Source of the DNA: Sipunculus nudus | Lineage: Eukaryota > Annelida > Sipuncula > Golfingiida > Sipunculidae | DNA length: 64,000 nt | Direction: 5' to 3' | NCBI GenBank assembly: GCA_026874595.1 | Contig: CM049316.1 | Coordinates: 29,683,339-29,747,338, forward strand | Shown here: one piece after another, positions 27,374 through 38,907 of the stretch | Numbering within the stretch: the stretch's first letter is position 1 | Layout: each line of letters begins with the position of its first letter | The notes under the pieces: generated by a model | Databases searched by the model: none | Told to the model about the DNA's origin: nothing | The model's input: only the letters and a program-made list of their open reading frames with translations | Position numbers and translations under genes: made by a program

Positions 27374-27385
27374 ATATATATAAGG
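26090..27385. mobile_element. inverted-repeat element bounded by TA microsatellites
   Basis: TCTTGGGCGGAC at 26172-26183 recurs as its exact reverse complement at 27280-27291, each directly inside an (AT)n run (26097-26142 and 27303-27382). The left arm also carries five CGGACA-like words within 150 bp. This looks like a non-autonomous DNA transposon of about 1.2 kb inserted in or generating TA repeats; no transposase was found. Confidence 0.45.
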
Positions 27386-27940
27386 GTCTTAATCACTCCC
27401 CCCCCCCCCCAAAAAAAAAAAAAAAAAAAGATAAAACGAAAATTTGGTTTCGCCGCCAATGACAAGGGAAGGGTTGGATATACCAAAACAGATTTTAAAA
27501 AAAGTTTACAGAAGTAAAGGTTTTGAAATCACACAACAGTGTTATATGTTAAAGGTACGTTGACGCAATGGAAGAATTGGAAATATGATTTGGCTTTATA
27601 CCTATAGATCTTGTACAGCAGTCTTCTCGTTAATTGTTGTTAAAGCTCATCTACAAATAATGTTCTTTACCTTGTTTTACGACTGGCAAGTGCAAAAAAT
27701 AAATAACCTATCATCTGTATCAGAACCATCCTGTTAAAAAAACATCGTTAAAGCCCTGGTACGTGGTATTTGCTGCGGAAAAAAAGCGTAAGGGGGAGGG
27801 CGATTTCAGTGTGATTAAGCAGGTAATGGAGCCATGTGGATTTTTTTCTTCGAGGGTATGGGCATAAAATAAGAATAGGTTGACACAATTGTCACACATC
27901 ATTAATAATGTAGTAATTCATGCACCCACTCTAAAAACAG
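27386..27940. other. TENT4-like intron 5, part
   Basis: A poly-C/poly-A junction at 27398-27429, otherwise unremarkable. Confidence 0.5.
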
Positions 27941-27944
27941 TGTT

Positions 27945-28400
27945 CAGCATTTAAGCACATCTGGTACATGTTTAATCCTATACACGTTTAGGAATGTGTT
28001 TTAAAGCAAGACATATATAGGTCCACTAGAAACGAAATGTGTCATATTGCAAAACACGTTTAGCAGCGTTACATGTCTGACAAAATGTTCAGCCAAACAA
28101 TTATATAGGGTTATATAAAAGCAAATGGTTATGCTAAACACAATGCTAAACACCTCGATTGCTAAACACAATGGTGCGACCCGTTCTAAGGTTAAACGTG
28201 TTTAGCGTATAAACACATGTTGTAAAACACATTTAGCAGCGATACATGTCTGACAAAATGTTTAGCCTAAGGTTATATAAAGGCACATGTTTAAGTTAAC
28301 ACCTCCAATGCTAAACACCATGGTGCGGCTCGTTTGAAGGTTAAACGTGATTAGCGTTTAAACACACCGGTATTCATACATCCATATAGCAATGTGTTTA
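27945..28400. repeat. GTTTAGC/GCTAAAC repeat cluster 1
   Basis: AAACACGTTTAGC, GCTAAACAC and TTAAACGTG words recur in both orientations, in two diverged units of about 175 bp (about 28045 and 28220 both read CACGTTTAGCAGCG/CACATTTAGCAGCG). A related array is at 47270-47640. Confidence 0.6.
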
Positions 28401-28471
28401 GCATAACAAGTATATTATAGATTTATGTGCGTGTAAAATAATTATGTGTGTGAGGGTGTGTGTGTGCATGT

Positions 28472-28735
28472 AGTGGCGGATCCAGGGGGAAAGGGAGTCC
28501 CAGGGGTCTGGACCCCCTCTTTTGGAGCCCAAACATAATTTTTTTTTTACTGTTTCATACCAAATTTTGCCACCTAGACTCCTCCCCCCCCCCTTTCCCC
28601 GGACGAGAGGATCTGAGTTTGACCCCCCCCCCCCCCCCCACACACACACCCCTCCCTTTTCAAATTCCTGTTGCTTCTGGTAGTAAAATTGTTTTTTATT
28701 TGTTATGCAAATAATATATGAGTTTTGTCCGGCCA
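28472..28735. repeat. GTGGCGGATCCAGG-type transposon fragment
   Basis: Starts with AGTGGCGGATCCAGGGGG, the terminal motif of small DNA transposons found in many animals, followed by poly-C tracts. Open frames through it are reading of simple sequence. Confidence 0.5.
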
Positions 28736-28889
28736 AAAAATAAACGAAAAAAAAGAAGGGAAGGGGGGTAAAATTAAAACCTTAGTGCCAACAGCGTGGC
28801 ATGTTACGTAGGCCTATGTAGGCCTATCTACTTTTATGTTTTACAACTGTTTCGCATTCAGAAACGTTTTTTAAGTACAAGTGCACGCG

Positions 28890-29079
28890 GGCAGACGGAC
28901 GGTTATAAATAACAGTCAGGCTGGTGTCGTCACCGCGGGCAGTGCTGATTGGTTGTTGCTGCTGACGACCCCGCGCCTTTCGGATTCGGTGTGAGAAGTC
29001 GGCATCAGTTGTTGATCAGAGCGGAAGTAGGCCTACCATTTCTACTCGGTGCATTCTAAATTTCTTTCTTCATGTATTG
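28890..29079 (+). promoter_or_regulatory. promoter-like block with possible non-coding first exon
   Basis: A GC- and CpG-enriched stretch inside AT-rich intron 5 with an inverted CCAAT box (GATTGGTTG at about 28948) leads to a consensus donor, TTG then GTAAGTAT, at 29080. It could start a nested transcript or an alternative transcript of the host gene. No TATA box is seen and the first ATG (29073) runs into a stop at the donor. Confidence 0.35.
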
Positions 29080-29199
29080 GTAAGTATATTGTTCTTCCTG
29101 TCACTTGCTGTTACAAATTGTTTGTGCAGAATATTGAGACTAATCGCACTGACAGAGGGAAGCGAGGATGTTATTAAGTTGTTCTCAACTCCAGAACTG

Positions 29200-29290
29200 G
29201 TTGCCTTGGTGCAAGGCTGAGAATTACACACCAGGTGACCCGGGCGGCTTGGTGCAAGGCTGAGAATTACACACCAGACCCGGGCTCCAT
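29200..29290. repeat. short tandem duplication (about 44 bp x 2)
   Basis: TTGGTGCAAGGCTGAGAATT followed by ACACACCAG and CCCGGG-like text occurs twice at about 29204 and 29249. Confidence 0.7.
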
Positions 29291-29553
29291 ACTCAGCCTT
29301 GAACATGTTCTTACGAAATATCGTAGCGGTCCTTCTGATTAATCAGAAGGAAAGAATAAAAGAGTAATTAAGAATAAGATGCAGCTTAAACTATGTTCAC
29401 TCTACCTATATATCCTTTATATATCAGTTTCCATACATGTGGAGTCTCCTGTTTATGTTATATATGATATAACGGCATTTTATCATGAAGAGAAGAGCAG
29501 AAGACCATCACTGACACAGCCGTGTTGCTGAGGCATGAACTCTGGTCACAATA

Positions 29554-29598
29554 GCCATGACAACATGACACTCAGGCCTTCGGAAATAAACTGATAGG
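29554..29598 (+). repeat. left arm of perfect 45-bp inverted repeat
   Basis: Exact reverse complement of 32743-32787, 3.1 kb away. It begins GCCATGACAACATGACACTC. Confidence 0.85.
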
Positions 29599-29599
29599 C

Positions 29600-30440
29600 C
29601 CATCGTCTTCAGTGTCGCTATGGTCACACCTGACCTGTGACCTGACCTCTGGTGTACCAGAGTAATTTATTGCTAATAAATCTATTTAAAAAAATCTTAT
29701 TTCATGAATAATACTTATGAGTAAATGATAATATATGGCTACAATAAGTCCTTTATAAGTTTATGGCTATATCTTTTAAGGTTTTAACAAATTTGCCTAT
29801 GGAAGTTATGGAAACAATATTTACTATAATTTATTTGGGACAATAATCAGAGGACAACTTTTCTGATATCAATAAGGTCAAGGACAGGGTCATGTGACAA
29901 AAGATAAACATGACCGCATGGCAGGCTAAAAAAACCAACAGGAGTTGAAATCTTAACAATTTCCTTATATGGGCACTTCTACATAATTTATTTTTACTCC
30001 AGAACAGTTTGTTAGCCATTATTGGTAAGAAATTTGCTAAATTGCCTCCATTTTCTCTGTTTATTTTGCAAATATCCAAATATACCCCTGCTACGCTTTT
30101 CCTAGCGACAGCTTGTCACCCCAAACGTCGATTTTAGATACACTGAAGACGATGGGGTGACAGTACAAGCTATTGGGTTCGCATCAATTCTAGTATGTGC
30201 AGATGTGCACGCCATTTCTGACACTACTTTTTCATCTCCATCTTCTTCTCGAGCTGTCATTTTCCTGAGTTAAGACAAAAAGTGACGTTATTCTGTTGGG
30301 GAAAATAATAATTATTACATCAACGGTTGACTTACGTGTATTCGTGCAGCAGTTTTTAATACTGAGGCTGGTTTTACTAGAAAAACTCGTCTCCACGTCT
30401 GTTAGCTGGAGAACCATAACTTCCGGTAGGGGATTCCCAA
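29600..30440. other. TENT4-like intron 5, part
   Basis: No exon recognised. ACACTGAAGACGATGGG at 30137 is inverted relative to the text just after 29598, so related repeat debris is present. Confidence 0.4.
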
Positions 30441-30446
30441 ACGGCT

Positions 30447-32506
30447 ATGTGTAAAACTCGGAAGTCTGAAGTCGGAAGCAATGATTTTTTAAAATAAAGC
30501 AATGATGGAAGCATAATTAAAATGCTACTACATTAATGGAAAGTACCATTTTATTTTTATTGATAGAATTAGTTTTTTTTAGCAAAATGCAAAAATCAAA
30601 GTTATCCATCCCAAGTTATAGACTCGGAAATGCCCGGTTATGGTCCAGATGTGTAAAACTTGGAAGCCAGTAATGGCTAATGCACTGGTCATCATATCGT
30701 CAGCAAACGTGTCAGGCATTTTCAATTATTTCAATATGACATATTTTTCATAAACTCAATCTGTTTTTTAACATTCATGATGCTGTTTTTTTTTTATAAT
30801 ATATTATATTGATATTTTATTTAATTTTGTAAAACAAGATTATATTAACTCATCAATATTTTACGCTGTTACCGTATTTTATGTTGGGGGAAAAAGTTCA
30901 GTAAACGTTTAAAAATAAATTGTTACAGAGCAAATGTTATAGATATAAAAAATTCTGTTTAATTATAGAACCTGATACCAGCAACTATTAAGTTCAGAGA
31001 GAAGGATGTCCGAAAGCGCACGGTACTATATACTGTATCGAGAATTCCGACTATAGTCTGGTTAATTTTGTTTTCTGAGGATAAAAATATAAGGATCAAA
31101 TAAAAATAGTGAGTATACACGGAATATTCAGATGCATGGATTTTTATAAAGATCAAAATATATTGAATTTTCATATTTGTTCAACGTATGGGAAATATAT
31201 TACTGTTTTTATTTTAAATGACATTGTAATTTATAACTATTTTTAATGCCGTATTAGGGTTTATTATACCATATTTATTATTCAGTGGTGCATCCATAGA
31301 GGGCGCAAGCCCATTTAGACGTAATATCTCTCATTTTATCGAGTTCTTTTCCAATAAATTCGTAATCAATTTTCATTTCTTTTTCAGATTACTTTTTTAT
31401 TCCCCAGCAATTTCATTATTATATTTTTGACTTTCTAATTCATAAGTTGGTGATTTACTCCACTTTGAGAGCATATAAATATATACTAGTATATTGAGGA
31501 ATCCCCCCCCCCCCCCCATCGCATTACCGTGCGAGTCATGCACGGTCTCCCCACAGAGCTCAGCTCGGGGTGGGATCGACCGTGAAAAATCTCCTCGGCT
31601 GATACTCAGACTCACGCACTGTGAGCCAGGGCGCTCACAGATCACAAAAGTCGGTAAAATGCAAAGATTGTCATAAGACTTAAACATATCAATTATTTTA
31701 CAATGAGTACTACCTTTAAACAGTGACATTTTGCAAGTTATAAATGTATAGACGCGCATTTCATCATTGACATTAACATTTTACGAACTTTTGAATATTT
31801 GGACTTTACAGTTTATACCGCTATTTTATAGAAATATAAATATTAAAGCCCAACAACCTCAAGTTTGAATATATTGTTCAAAAACATGTAGGAGAATAGT
31901 TGCAGAAAACAGAAAATCCTCATAATCATTTGTTTAAGGTGCCTCAAAATGTCCTCTTTACATTGCATATTTTAAAAATTAATCCCTTCCCATACATTCC
32001 TCATGTAAATATAAATATCTTTAACAAAATCATAGCTCTAGATGGGGCGAAATATATTACGTGAAAATACACCCACACATATGTATTATATATATTAAAT
32101 TTACAAATAAAAAAATTATACACTCATTAAAATTTTAAATTTATTTTAATATATGCATGCAACTATAATTATAATGTAACTGCATTTTGGCTGTGGCTCT
32201 TAACTGACCACAAGTTAACCAGTGCGTCTCTGTGACTTCCGAGTTATACACATTGGATCACATCCCAGCCCTTCTGACTGATTTCCGAGATGGCTTCCGA
32301 GCACAAAATCATCCATAACTTTCAGATTAAAGAATGGATCACTATTATTCTTCACAGAATGATAATGAAGATCTTATTCTATCGGGGAAAAACAAAACGG
32401 TATTGAAGCGTTAGCTTTTTGTACATGCTTTAAACTGCTTTATTTATAAGACAATTCCTTGGTTTCCGGCTTCCGGCTTCCGACTTCCAAGTTTACATAT
32501 ATGACC
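30447..32506. repeat. region bounded by inverted GGAAG-rich arms, including R1 copy 2
   Basis: A GTGTAAAACTCGGAAGTC arm at 30449 recurs inverted at about 32476-32502; further copies of the word lie at 30646 and, inverted, at 32235. Repeat R1 copy 2 lies inside at 31283-31990. This may be one element of about 2.06 kb or clustered debris. Confidence 0.4.
31283..31990 (+). repeat. dispersed repeat R1, copy 2
   Basis: Same order of blocks as 718-1360: ATCTCTCATTTTATC, the ATCGACCGTGAA block, GTCGGTAAAATGCAAAG, and GGTGCCTCAAAATG. A poly-C tract at 31503-31517 and small open frames on both strands are not conserved. Confidence 0.6.
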
Positions 32507-32742
32507 GCGCCATGACACATTTAGTTTTGAATGAGAAGTACCGCTTCACGTGAATCGGTGCCACAGTGATGAAAGGAGGTAATAAATGTAACTATTTTTG
32601 TGTAACAACAAATCTTTTTCGATATTAAGCACATATAATACGACTTTACAAGCCTGTGATGCCAAATAATACCAGACAGTAAATATTTTGATCCGACCCT
32701 TAGAATGGGCGTTCTGTTGTGACTGCCATCATGACTCCAGGC

Positions 32743-32787
32743 CCTATCAGTTTATTTCCGAAGGCCTGAGTGTCATGTTGTCATGGC
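32743..32787 (-). repeat. right arm of perfect 45-bp inverted repeat
   Basis: Partner of 29554-29598; identical over all 45 bases when reversed. Confidence 0.85.
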
Positions 32788-33759
32788 TACGCTTTTCCAT
32801 AAAAGGGATCCCCATAACTGAAATCTCATTTCAGTTATGAACCCATAACAACAGAACTGGTAGCTGCTACACGGCTGTTCACTAGTGAACACCGGAGGCG
32901 AGCAGGTACTTGTAGCACTACAGAACTGGGTGCATTGTTCACCAGATGGATTCAGGTCATTTTTATCTCAGCTGACTATAGTCCGTCCGTCCGGCCGGCC
33001 GTTAACAGGGCACGTTTTGAAACCGTTGGACCTACGAATCCAAAATTCTGCATACCATTAGATGTCCCCAAAATGTCCTACCATACTGAAAATTGAGTCA
33101 TTAGGACTTCGTTCCTTCGAGATATTAAGGAAAAACCTCCGTTTTCCTTAAAAAAGCCATTGTTACACTTCAAGGCTGCCTAATATCAAAACCACTGATC
33201 TTTTTTTGATCATATTTAGTATTCATATTCTTCCATACATTTTCTATAGACATACCAACATTTAGGTCAGTATTGGGTCTTATTTTGAAGTTATGGGACG
33301 AAATATAATGCAGTTTTTTTTAAATCAGGAAATATATTTGCTCACTTAACATTTTTTTTTTTTTTAATCATATTTATTCAGAAAAAAAAACGTATACATG
33401 CATAACATTTACATACATGGAAACACATACAATTACATACATCAGAACATGCACTTACAATGCAATGATGAATGTACAAGACAGTATATGCAGCTGTTCT
33501 CATTACCTGATACAATCTTATGCATTACACTTAATTTTATAGACATGCAACATCTCTTTACCTAACAAAACATGCATCTGCATAAAAACCACTAACATGC
33601 AAACATTTACAAGACAATTTTTTTGCAAATTTGCAAGGTCATCCTATTACAAAACAAAGTAAAATACTTTGAAATACATTGTATTCAACTCATATATTAG
33701 TTAGTTTACCCCATTTCTTGTAATGTTTCTTTACAATCTGCCATGTATCTTTCTACTTT

Positions 33760-34632
33760 TTATGTTTCTTTTAATCTATTTTTAAATACTGCGAATAAAG
33801 ATGAATGGTGATCCTCTCTGTGTTTATAGAGGACATATTTATACAATAGGAGAATCTGATTTAACAGCATGTTCGTTTCATTTACTGGATGGATGCCATA
33901 TATAATAACACAAAGAGACATGTTTGGAATGCATAATTCATACTCCTGTAACCATGCTTGTAATTTCAAATAAAAGTTCTTACTAATTGTGCAGTGGAAA
34001 AATAAATGAATAATAGTTTCATGTTCAATGAAACAAAATGAACACCTTGGGGTGTCTTTCAACTTCCATTTGAATAAATGTTCATTCACAGGTAAATAAT
34101 TATTAAGTATTTTATACTGAAATTCCCTCAAATAGGTACTTAATGTAGTTTTATATATAGCTTGATATACAAGATCCCATGTAACAACAATATCATTCTC
34201 CATATTTAAACATCTCCATCTTTCTTGTCCTGTTGGTGGTTCCCAGAATTTATCCACAAGTGTACGATATATTTTTCTTGACTTTAAACCATTCACCGAC
34301 TCAAGCCCGCTAATTGTAACAATCATATCCATATTTTGTTCACTTTGTGTAATCTTATCACTGAAAATACACTTTTTCCATTGTGTTGGGATGGCCGCTT
34401 TCAGTGCCATCCAGTTCATGTAATTTAGGAAACTATTACATTGATTTTTAACTTGCATAACAGCATCCCATTTCTTCCAAGATCCTTTATCATCTATCAT
34501 GTCCTTGATATAACTCATCCACACATCATGCAAATTTTTGTAATACACTGACTTTGAATTTATTTTTATATATTTGTTGTTCCACAGATATTGAAACAGA
34601 ACATCATCTGGATTTTCAGGACTGACAGACAC
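33760..34632 (-). pseudogene. LINE ORF2 part 4: C-terminal zinc-ribbon-like region
   Basis: 290 residues, starting after a frame change from part 3. C-S-F-C-x4-E-x5-H-L-F-F-H-C near the middle is the zf-RVT signature found after the polymerase in L1/Tx1-like elements. The 3' UTR of about 400 bp leads into the poly(A) tail. Confidence 0.82.
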
Positions 34633-34711
34633 ATAATAAGCCTAGTCCTCAAAACAATTCAAATAAAATTTTGGCAATATAGCAGGTAGCACAGTAACAT
34701 CAAAATTATTC

Positions 34712-36103
34712 CTAATACATTGTAATCCTCCTATTTTTTCTCAATCTGTACTCTAACATCTCATTAATAATTGAGTTTGAAGTATCAAAGAAGCGTTTTA
34801 CCCACATTATTCTCTGGGTCTTAATCTTACAATCAATATCCAGTACATTAATTCCTCCATCATCATATTTTCCAATAATTGTGCTATATTTAACTTTTGG
34901 CTTTTTTGCTCTCCAGATGAAGTTTAATAAAAGTCTCTTTATAGATAGCATAGTATTTTTGGGGGATAATAAAACATTTGTTATATACAATATCTTTGAA
35001 ATACCTGGTGAGCGCACAACCTCTGCTCTACCATATAATGTCAGGTTTCTAGTTTTCCAAAGTGAGAGTATGGTTTCTAGGTTATTTTCAACCCTCTTAA
35101 AATTCTCCTTGTATACCAGATCTTTATTATATGAAAACCTGATTCCAAGTATTTTTATACAATTGTGTGATAAATCTACCCATTTTAAATTACCATCATT
35201 TGGAGCAACATGTTTTAATGATCCAATGTATGCAGCTTCAGACTTTTGAATATTTATCCTCAGTGATGAGAAATATTCAAATCGATTTATTACAGACAAA
35301 GAATGTTTTAGTGATTCAATATTTCTACAAAATATAGTTGGGTCATCTGCAAACATGCATATTTTTACAACAGAGTTTCCAATTTGTATTCCATGAATAT
35401 TAGTGTCTTTCCTTATCATTATTGCCAATATTTCTACTGCCATTATGAATAAATAAGGAGAGAGTGGGTCTCCTTGCCGTGTCCCTCTTCCTAGCTTAAA
35501 ATATCCTGTAGTGTATCCATTGTTCAAAACTGAACTTTGTATGTCCTCATGCAATAATTTTACCCATCTGATAAAGTGATTATCTAACCCAAAATATCTT
35601 AAAGTGGCAAATACAAAATCATGCTCTAAACTATCAAAGGCAGCTTCAAGGTCAGCTGCAAACATAATACCTGGTATGTTTTCTACAGAAGTATAATGCA
35701 ATATATCCCATATCAATCTGATAGGTTCTGCTATATATCGCCCTTGAACAAAGGCATACTGATCAGGCTGGATTATATTTGGTAGGTATTTTTCAATTCT
35801 CTTGACCATAATCTTACTTAATACCTTAACATCCAAATTGAGTAAGCTGATTGGCCTCCATGCATTGAAAAACTTTATGGTTTTCCCTGGTTTTGGTATT
35901 AATTTAACAAGAGCTTGCTTTTGAGATATTGTTAAGGATCCAGTTTTGTAATTTTCATTTAAACATTCCGTAAGACAATCCCCAAGTTCACTGAACAAAG
36001 CTAAATATAATTCTTTTGTCAACCCATCATTACCTGGAGTTTTATTATTTTTCATTCCCTTTAAACAATTATATACATCATTTTTTAGTAATTGGTTTAC
36101 CAC
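34712..36103 (-). pseudogene. LINE ORF2 part 3: reverse transcriptase
   Basis: 463 residues. T-P-G-N-D-G-L-T (motif 0), L-I-P-K-P-G-K and R-P-I-S-L-L-N (fingers), F-A-A-D-L-E-A-A-F-D-S-L (motif A Asp), G-T-R-Q-G-D-P-L-S-P-Y-L-F (motif B), and M-F-A-D-D-P-T-I-F (motif C). The two catalytic Asp of FADD are intact; Pro after FADD is unusual (usually M, L or T). Thumb follows. The first codon is GTG in a broken frame, not a genuine start. The part is intact in itself but disconnected from its neighbours by frameshifts. Confidence 0.9.
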
Positions 36104-36135
36104 ATGACAGTGCTTCTAATTCATTCAATTTATTC

Positions 36136-36828
36136 TCACACACAGGAAGGCTCTAAAAAAAAATCTAATAGCTCTTGATTATTACATACTGCTTTTTTAT
36201 CATACTTGTCAGTGAAGAATTTCCTAATACAAGTCATAATTTCAAATGGGTCATTGATTTCTCTACCTTCATATGACAAAGAACGTAATATTGACCTTTT
36301 CTTATTATGTTTTTCAAGGTTTAGAAAATAGTGTGTACCCCTTTCACCCTCAAGTATCCACTGAGCCCTAGACCTAACAATAATACCTTTAGTAATGTTA
36401 TCATAATATTCCTGCAATTTTTGTTTTAATTTATAACATTCATCATGTGATTCTGGGCTCCCAGCAGTATTTATCTGACTTTCGAGTTCAGATAACCTCT
36501 GTTCCAAACTTATTCCATACTCTTTACGTTTCTTTGCCTTATTTTTACTATATTTTATTGTATATTCCCTTATCTTATATTTTAAATACTCCCATGTACT
36601 TTGAGCTGTTTTTAAAGTTACTTCTTGCCTCCATTCTGCAATTTTACGTTTTACATTACACATATATTCTTTGTCATTAAGCAAATTATTATTCATGCAC
36701 CAATGTGCAGGTCCTGACTTTGTATCATTTCTTGCAGATGCCTGAAATATTACTGCCGAGTGGTCAGTGTTAATACTAGGGATTATCTCACAACATGTAG
36801 TATATGACAACAATGTGTCATATATCAC
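36136..36828 (-). pseudogene. LINE ORF2 part 2: endonuclease end and linker
   Basis: Holds the end of the endonuclease (N-T-D-H-S-A-V-I-F) and the helical linker to the polymerase, including R-A-Q-W-I-L-E-G-E-R-G-T-H-Y-F-L-N-L-E, a conserved feature before the RT of L1-like elements. It ends in a frameshift near a T8 run on the coding strand (36155-36162), a likely slip site. Confidence 0.82.
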
Positions 36829-37384
36829 ATAAGTTTAAAGTATCCATTATCACTGAGATTTTATTAACAGAGTTATGTTTAATACTTAATCTTCCTCCAT
36901 CAGCATCCCAATCAGTGAGATGTACATTAAAATCCCCACCCCATATTATTTCAATGCCTTGGTCATTGCGAATTTTCAATATTTCTTGAAATACCAGTTC
37001 ATAAAATTCAAGCTGCTGTATTTCAGAATTTGGTGCATAAGTGTTAACTAAGATGCAGTGCAAACCTTCAATTTTACATTCAATTATAACATATCTGCCT
37101 TTTGTATCAATACTCTTATTTATTTCCTTGAAATCAACATTTTTTCCAATAAGTGTACATACTCCACGTGACATTGTAGTTCCGAAAGAAAAGTACATTT
37201 CACCACGCCACTGTTTTGACCATGCTATCTTATAATTTTGAACACAGTGACATTCTTGTAAAAAACAGACTCCATTCTGTGACCCATGCTTCACCAGCCA
37301 ATTTAACATCTGCCTACTTTTCACATAGTTCCTTAATCCACGTACATTTAAAGAGAGAATCTGAAATATTTTATTATCTAACAA
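36818..37384 (-). pseudogene. LINE ORF2 part 1: AP-like endonuclease, truncated
   Basis: Starts M-L-D-N-K-I-F-Q-I-L-S-L-N-V-R-G-L (conserved Asn), then F-L-Q-E-C-H (catalytic Glu), I-L-V-N-T-Y-A-P-N and G-G-D-F-N-V (Asp/Asn pair). The frame ends at L-N-L-C-D-I; the next frame resumes near I-I-P-S-I-N-T-D-H-S-A (catalytic Asp-His). The middle of the endonuclease between these points, where the family has TW and RLDY-like motifs, is missing, which suggests a deletion of roughly 60-80 codons plus a frame change. Cleavage activity would be lost. Confidence 0.85.
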
Positions 37385-37594
37385 ACTGAAAATTGAATTG
37401 TTTTACATCCTTTAAAAACATGGGGTTTTTTGTTTGTAGTAATAATAATATTATCTCAAACAAAATGACTGTAAATATCTTATATAAATGTCCATTGGCT
37501 TGTAACTTGACATATACATACACAAAACACAATAGCATCAATATAATCATCAGGTCATGCCATGCCTGGCAGTCTTTACCTTAAATAACATAAC

Positions 37595-38425
37595 TTAATC
37601 ACTTGCTGGTAAGTCATGCAGGGTTTCACCATTTCTTACTTTGTGAATGTGTCCGTGTAAATCTTTAACAAAAATCTTTCCTTCCCAAGTCCATGCTTCT
37701 CTGACCTTGGGGCTATGTTTTACTCTGTTATACAATTCATGCAGCTCTTTGCATAAATCATCCACCATTACAATACCAGAACTTTTCAGTTTCTTTCTTT
37801 GCTTCATAACTGCTGTTTTTATATTATGTTTCACAAATCTGACCATGACTGCCCTGGGCCTATCACTTTGTTGATTATTATTGCTCTTTCTAATTCGATA
37901 GGCACCTTCAATATCACTGGATTCTATCTCCATTCCCAACTTTTCTTTACATATTTTCTGAAAAGTTGAGACACAGTTTTCAGTTCCCCCTTCAGTTTGA
38001 CCATTCTCTGGAATTCCAAAAATTCTTATATTTGACATTCTAGCATTTTGTTCTGTTTCAACTGTACGCCTAACTGCCTCTCTGGCTTCATAGTACATCA
38101 AGGTACTTTCTTGTTCTAATTCACCAATTTTCCCTGACATTTTTATTATTTCTGTTTTCAATTCTTTGTTTTCATTCTCAAGAGTAAACACTCGTGATTC
38201 CAACAACTGCACAGTTTTTTCATACCTTTCTGTGATCTTTCTGACTATTTCTGTCTCCAGATCATGCAGCATTTTCTTTAAAGTGTCTTCTGACACGCCT
38301 GACATGTTTACTTTTGATTTATCTTTTTCTTTATTTTGTCGTTTTACTTTTTGCTTGGGTGTACCAGGAGAAGTTGAAGAGGAGCTTGAGAGAACAGATC
38401 TTTGTCTTTTAAATTTTCCACTCAT
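37595..38425 (-). CDS. LINE ORF1 protein (coiled coil and RRM-like)
   Basis: An intact 276-residue frame. Residues about 1-45 are basic and Ser-rich (K-R-Q-R-S-V-L-S-S-S). Residues about 50-115 are heptad-like, rich in L/E/K, and should form a coiled-coil trimerisation region. N-I-R-I-F-G-I-P-E-N-G (about residue 133) starts the RRM-like domain, and the Y-R-I-R-K...R-P-R-A-V-M-V-R-F segment and a basic C-terminal domain follow. This is the layout of L1 ORF1p, an RNA chaperone that coats its own transcript. A 210-bp gap separates it from ORF2. Confidence 0.85.
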   Translation of the reverse strand: MSGKFKRQRSVLSSSSSTSPGTPKQKVKRQNKEKDKSKVNMSGVSEDTLKKMLHDLETEIVRKITERYEKTVQLLESRVFTLENENKELKTEIIKMSGKIGELEQESTLMYYEAREAVRRTVETEQNARMSNIRIFGIPENGQTEGGTENCVSTFQKICKEKLGMEIESSDIEGAYRIRKSNNNQQSDRPRAVMVRFVKHNIKTAVMKQRKKLKSSGIVMVDDLCKELHELYNRVKHSPKVREAWTWEGKIFVKDLHGHIHKVRNGETLHDLPASD

Positions 38426-38907
38426 AACCTGGTATCAAAACATCATAAATCAGTAAAACTAAGTGAACCTTTTCCCTGTCACAGTGAATGTTATTACATT
38501 TTACAACTGCCTGGCATTCAGACTAGCTCAACTACTCATTGTTACTGCCCTAGAAACAAATCTGAACTCTATGACCCGACTTGAGAGACCTGGTGCACAT
38601 GGTCCACTGACCACACTCAAAGAACACTACTGGATTATGCAATAAACCCTTTAATTGCCCAGTGACAGTAGGTACCCTTTATTGTAAAACAAAGTTTTAA
38701 ATTAGCAAAATAATATAAAAATACTTCCCTTTTCGATGAAATAACTGCAGAGCCCTATTCCCTGGGTGTTTATCTCAATGTGTACAAATTTGCAGCCACA
38801 AAGCAGGAGTGTTTCTGTACAAATATGCGCCTCAATCAGGAGAGCACAAAAATTTGTCCTCTCCCTTCAGTGCATCAAATCCCTCACTCCTTTTGCTCAC
38901 TTAACAT

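Larger units (their letters stand above)
33353..38891 (-). mobile_element. near full-length L1/Tx1-like LINE with 16-bp target duplication
   Basis: A minus-strand non-LTR retrotransposon of about 5.5 kb with ORF1 and a multi-domain ORF2 and a 3' poly(A) tail (T-run at 33353-33365 on the plus strand). It is bounded by a perfect 16-bp duplication, TTTGCTCACTTAACAT, at 33337-33352 and 38892-38907. The host sequence resumes exactly across it and belongs to a beta element. About 460 bp of 5' UTR precede ORF1, so the 5' end is probably complete. ORF2 is frameshifted in several places, so it is inactive although the insertion looks fairly young. Confidence 0.92.

Noticed and set aside
27945-28400. 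CRISPR-like array
   Set aside because: Repeats are irregular, appear in both orientations and lie in animal intronic DNA.
34881-35249. 122-codon plus-strand frame opposite the LINE RT
   Set aside because: Shadow of the minus-strand reverse transcriptase, which has clear catalytic motifs.
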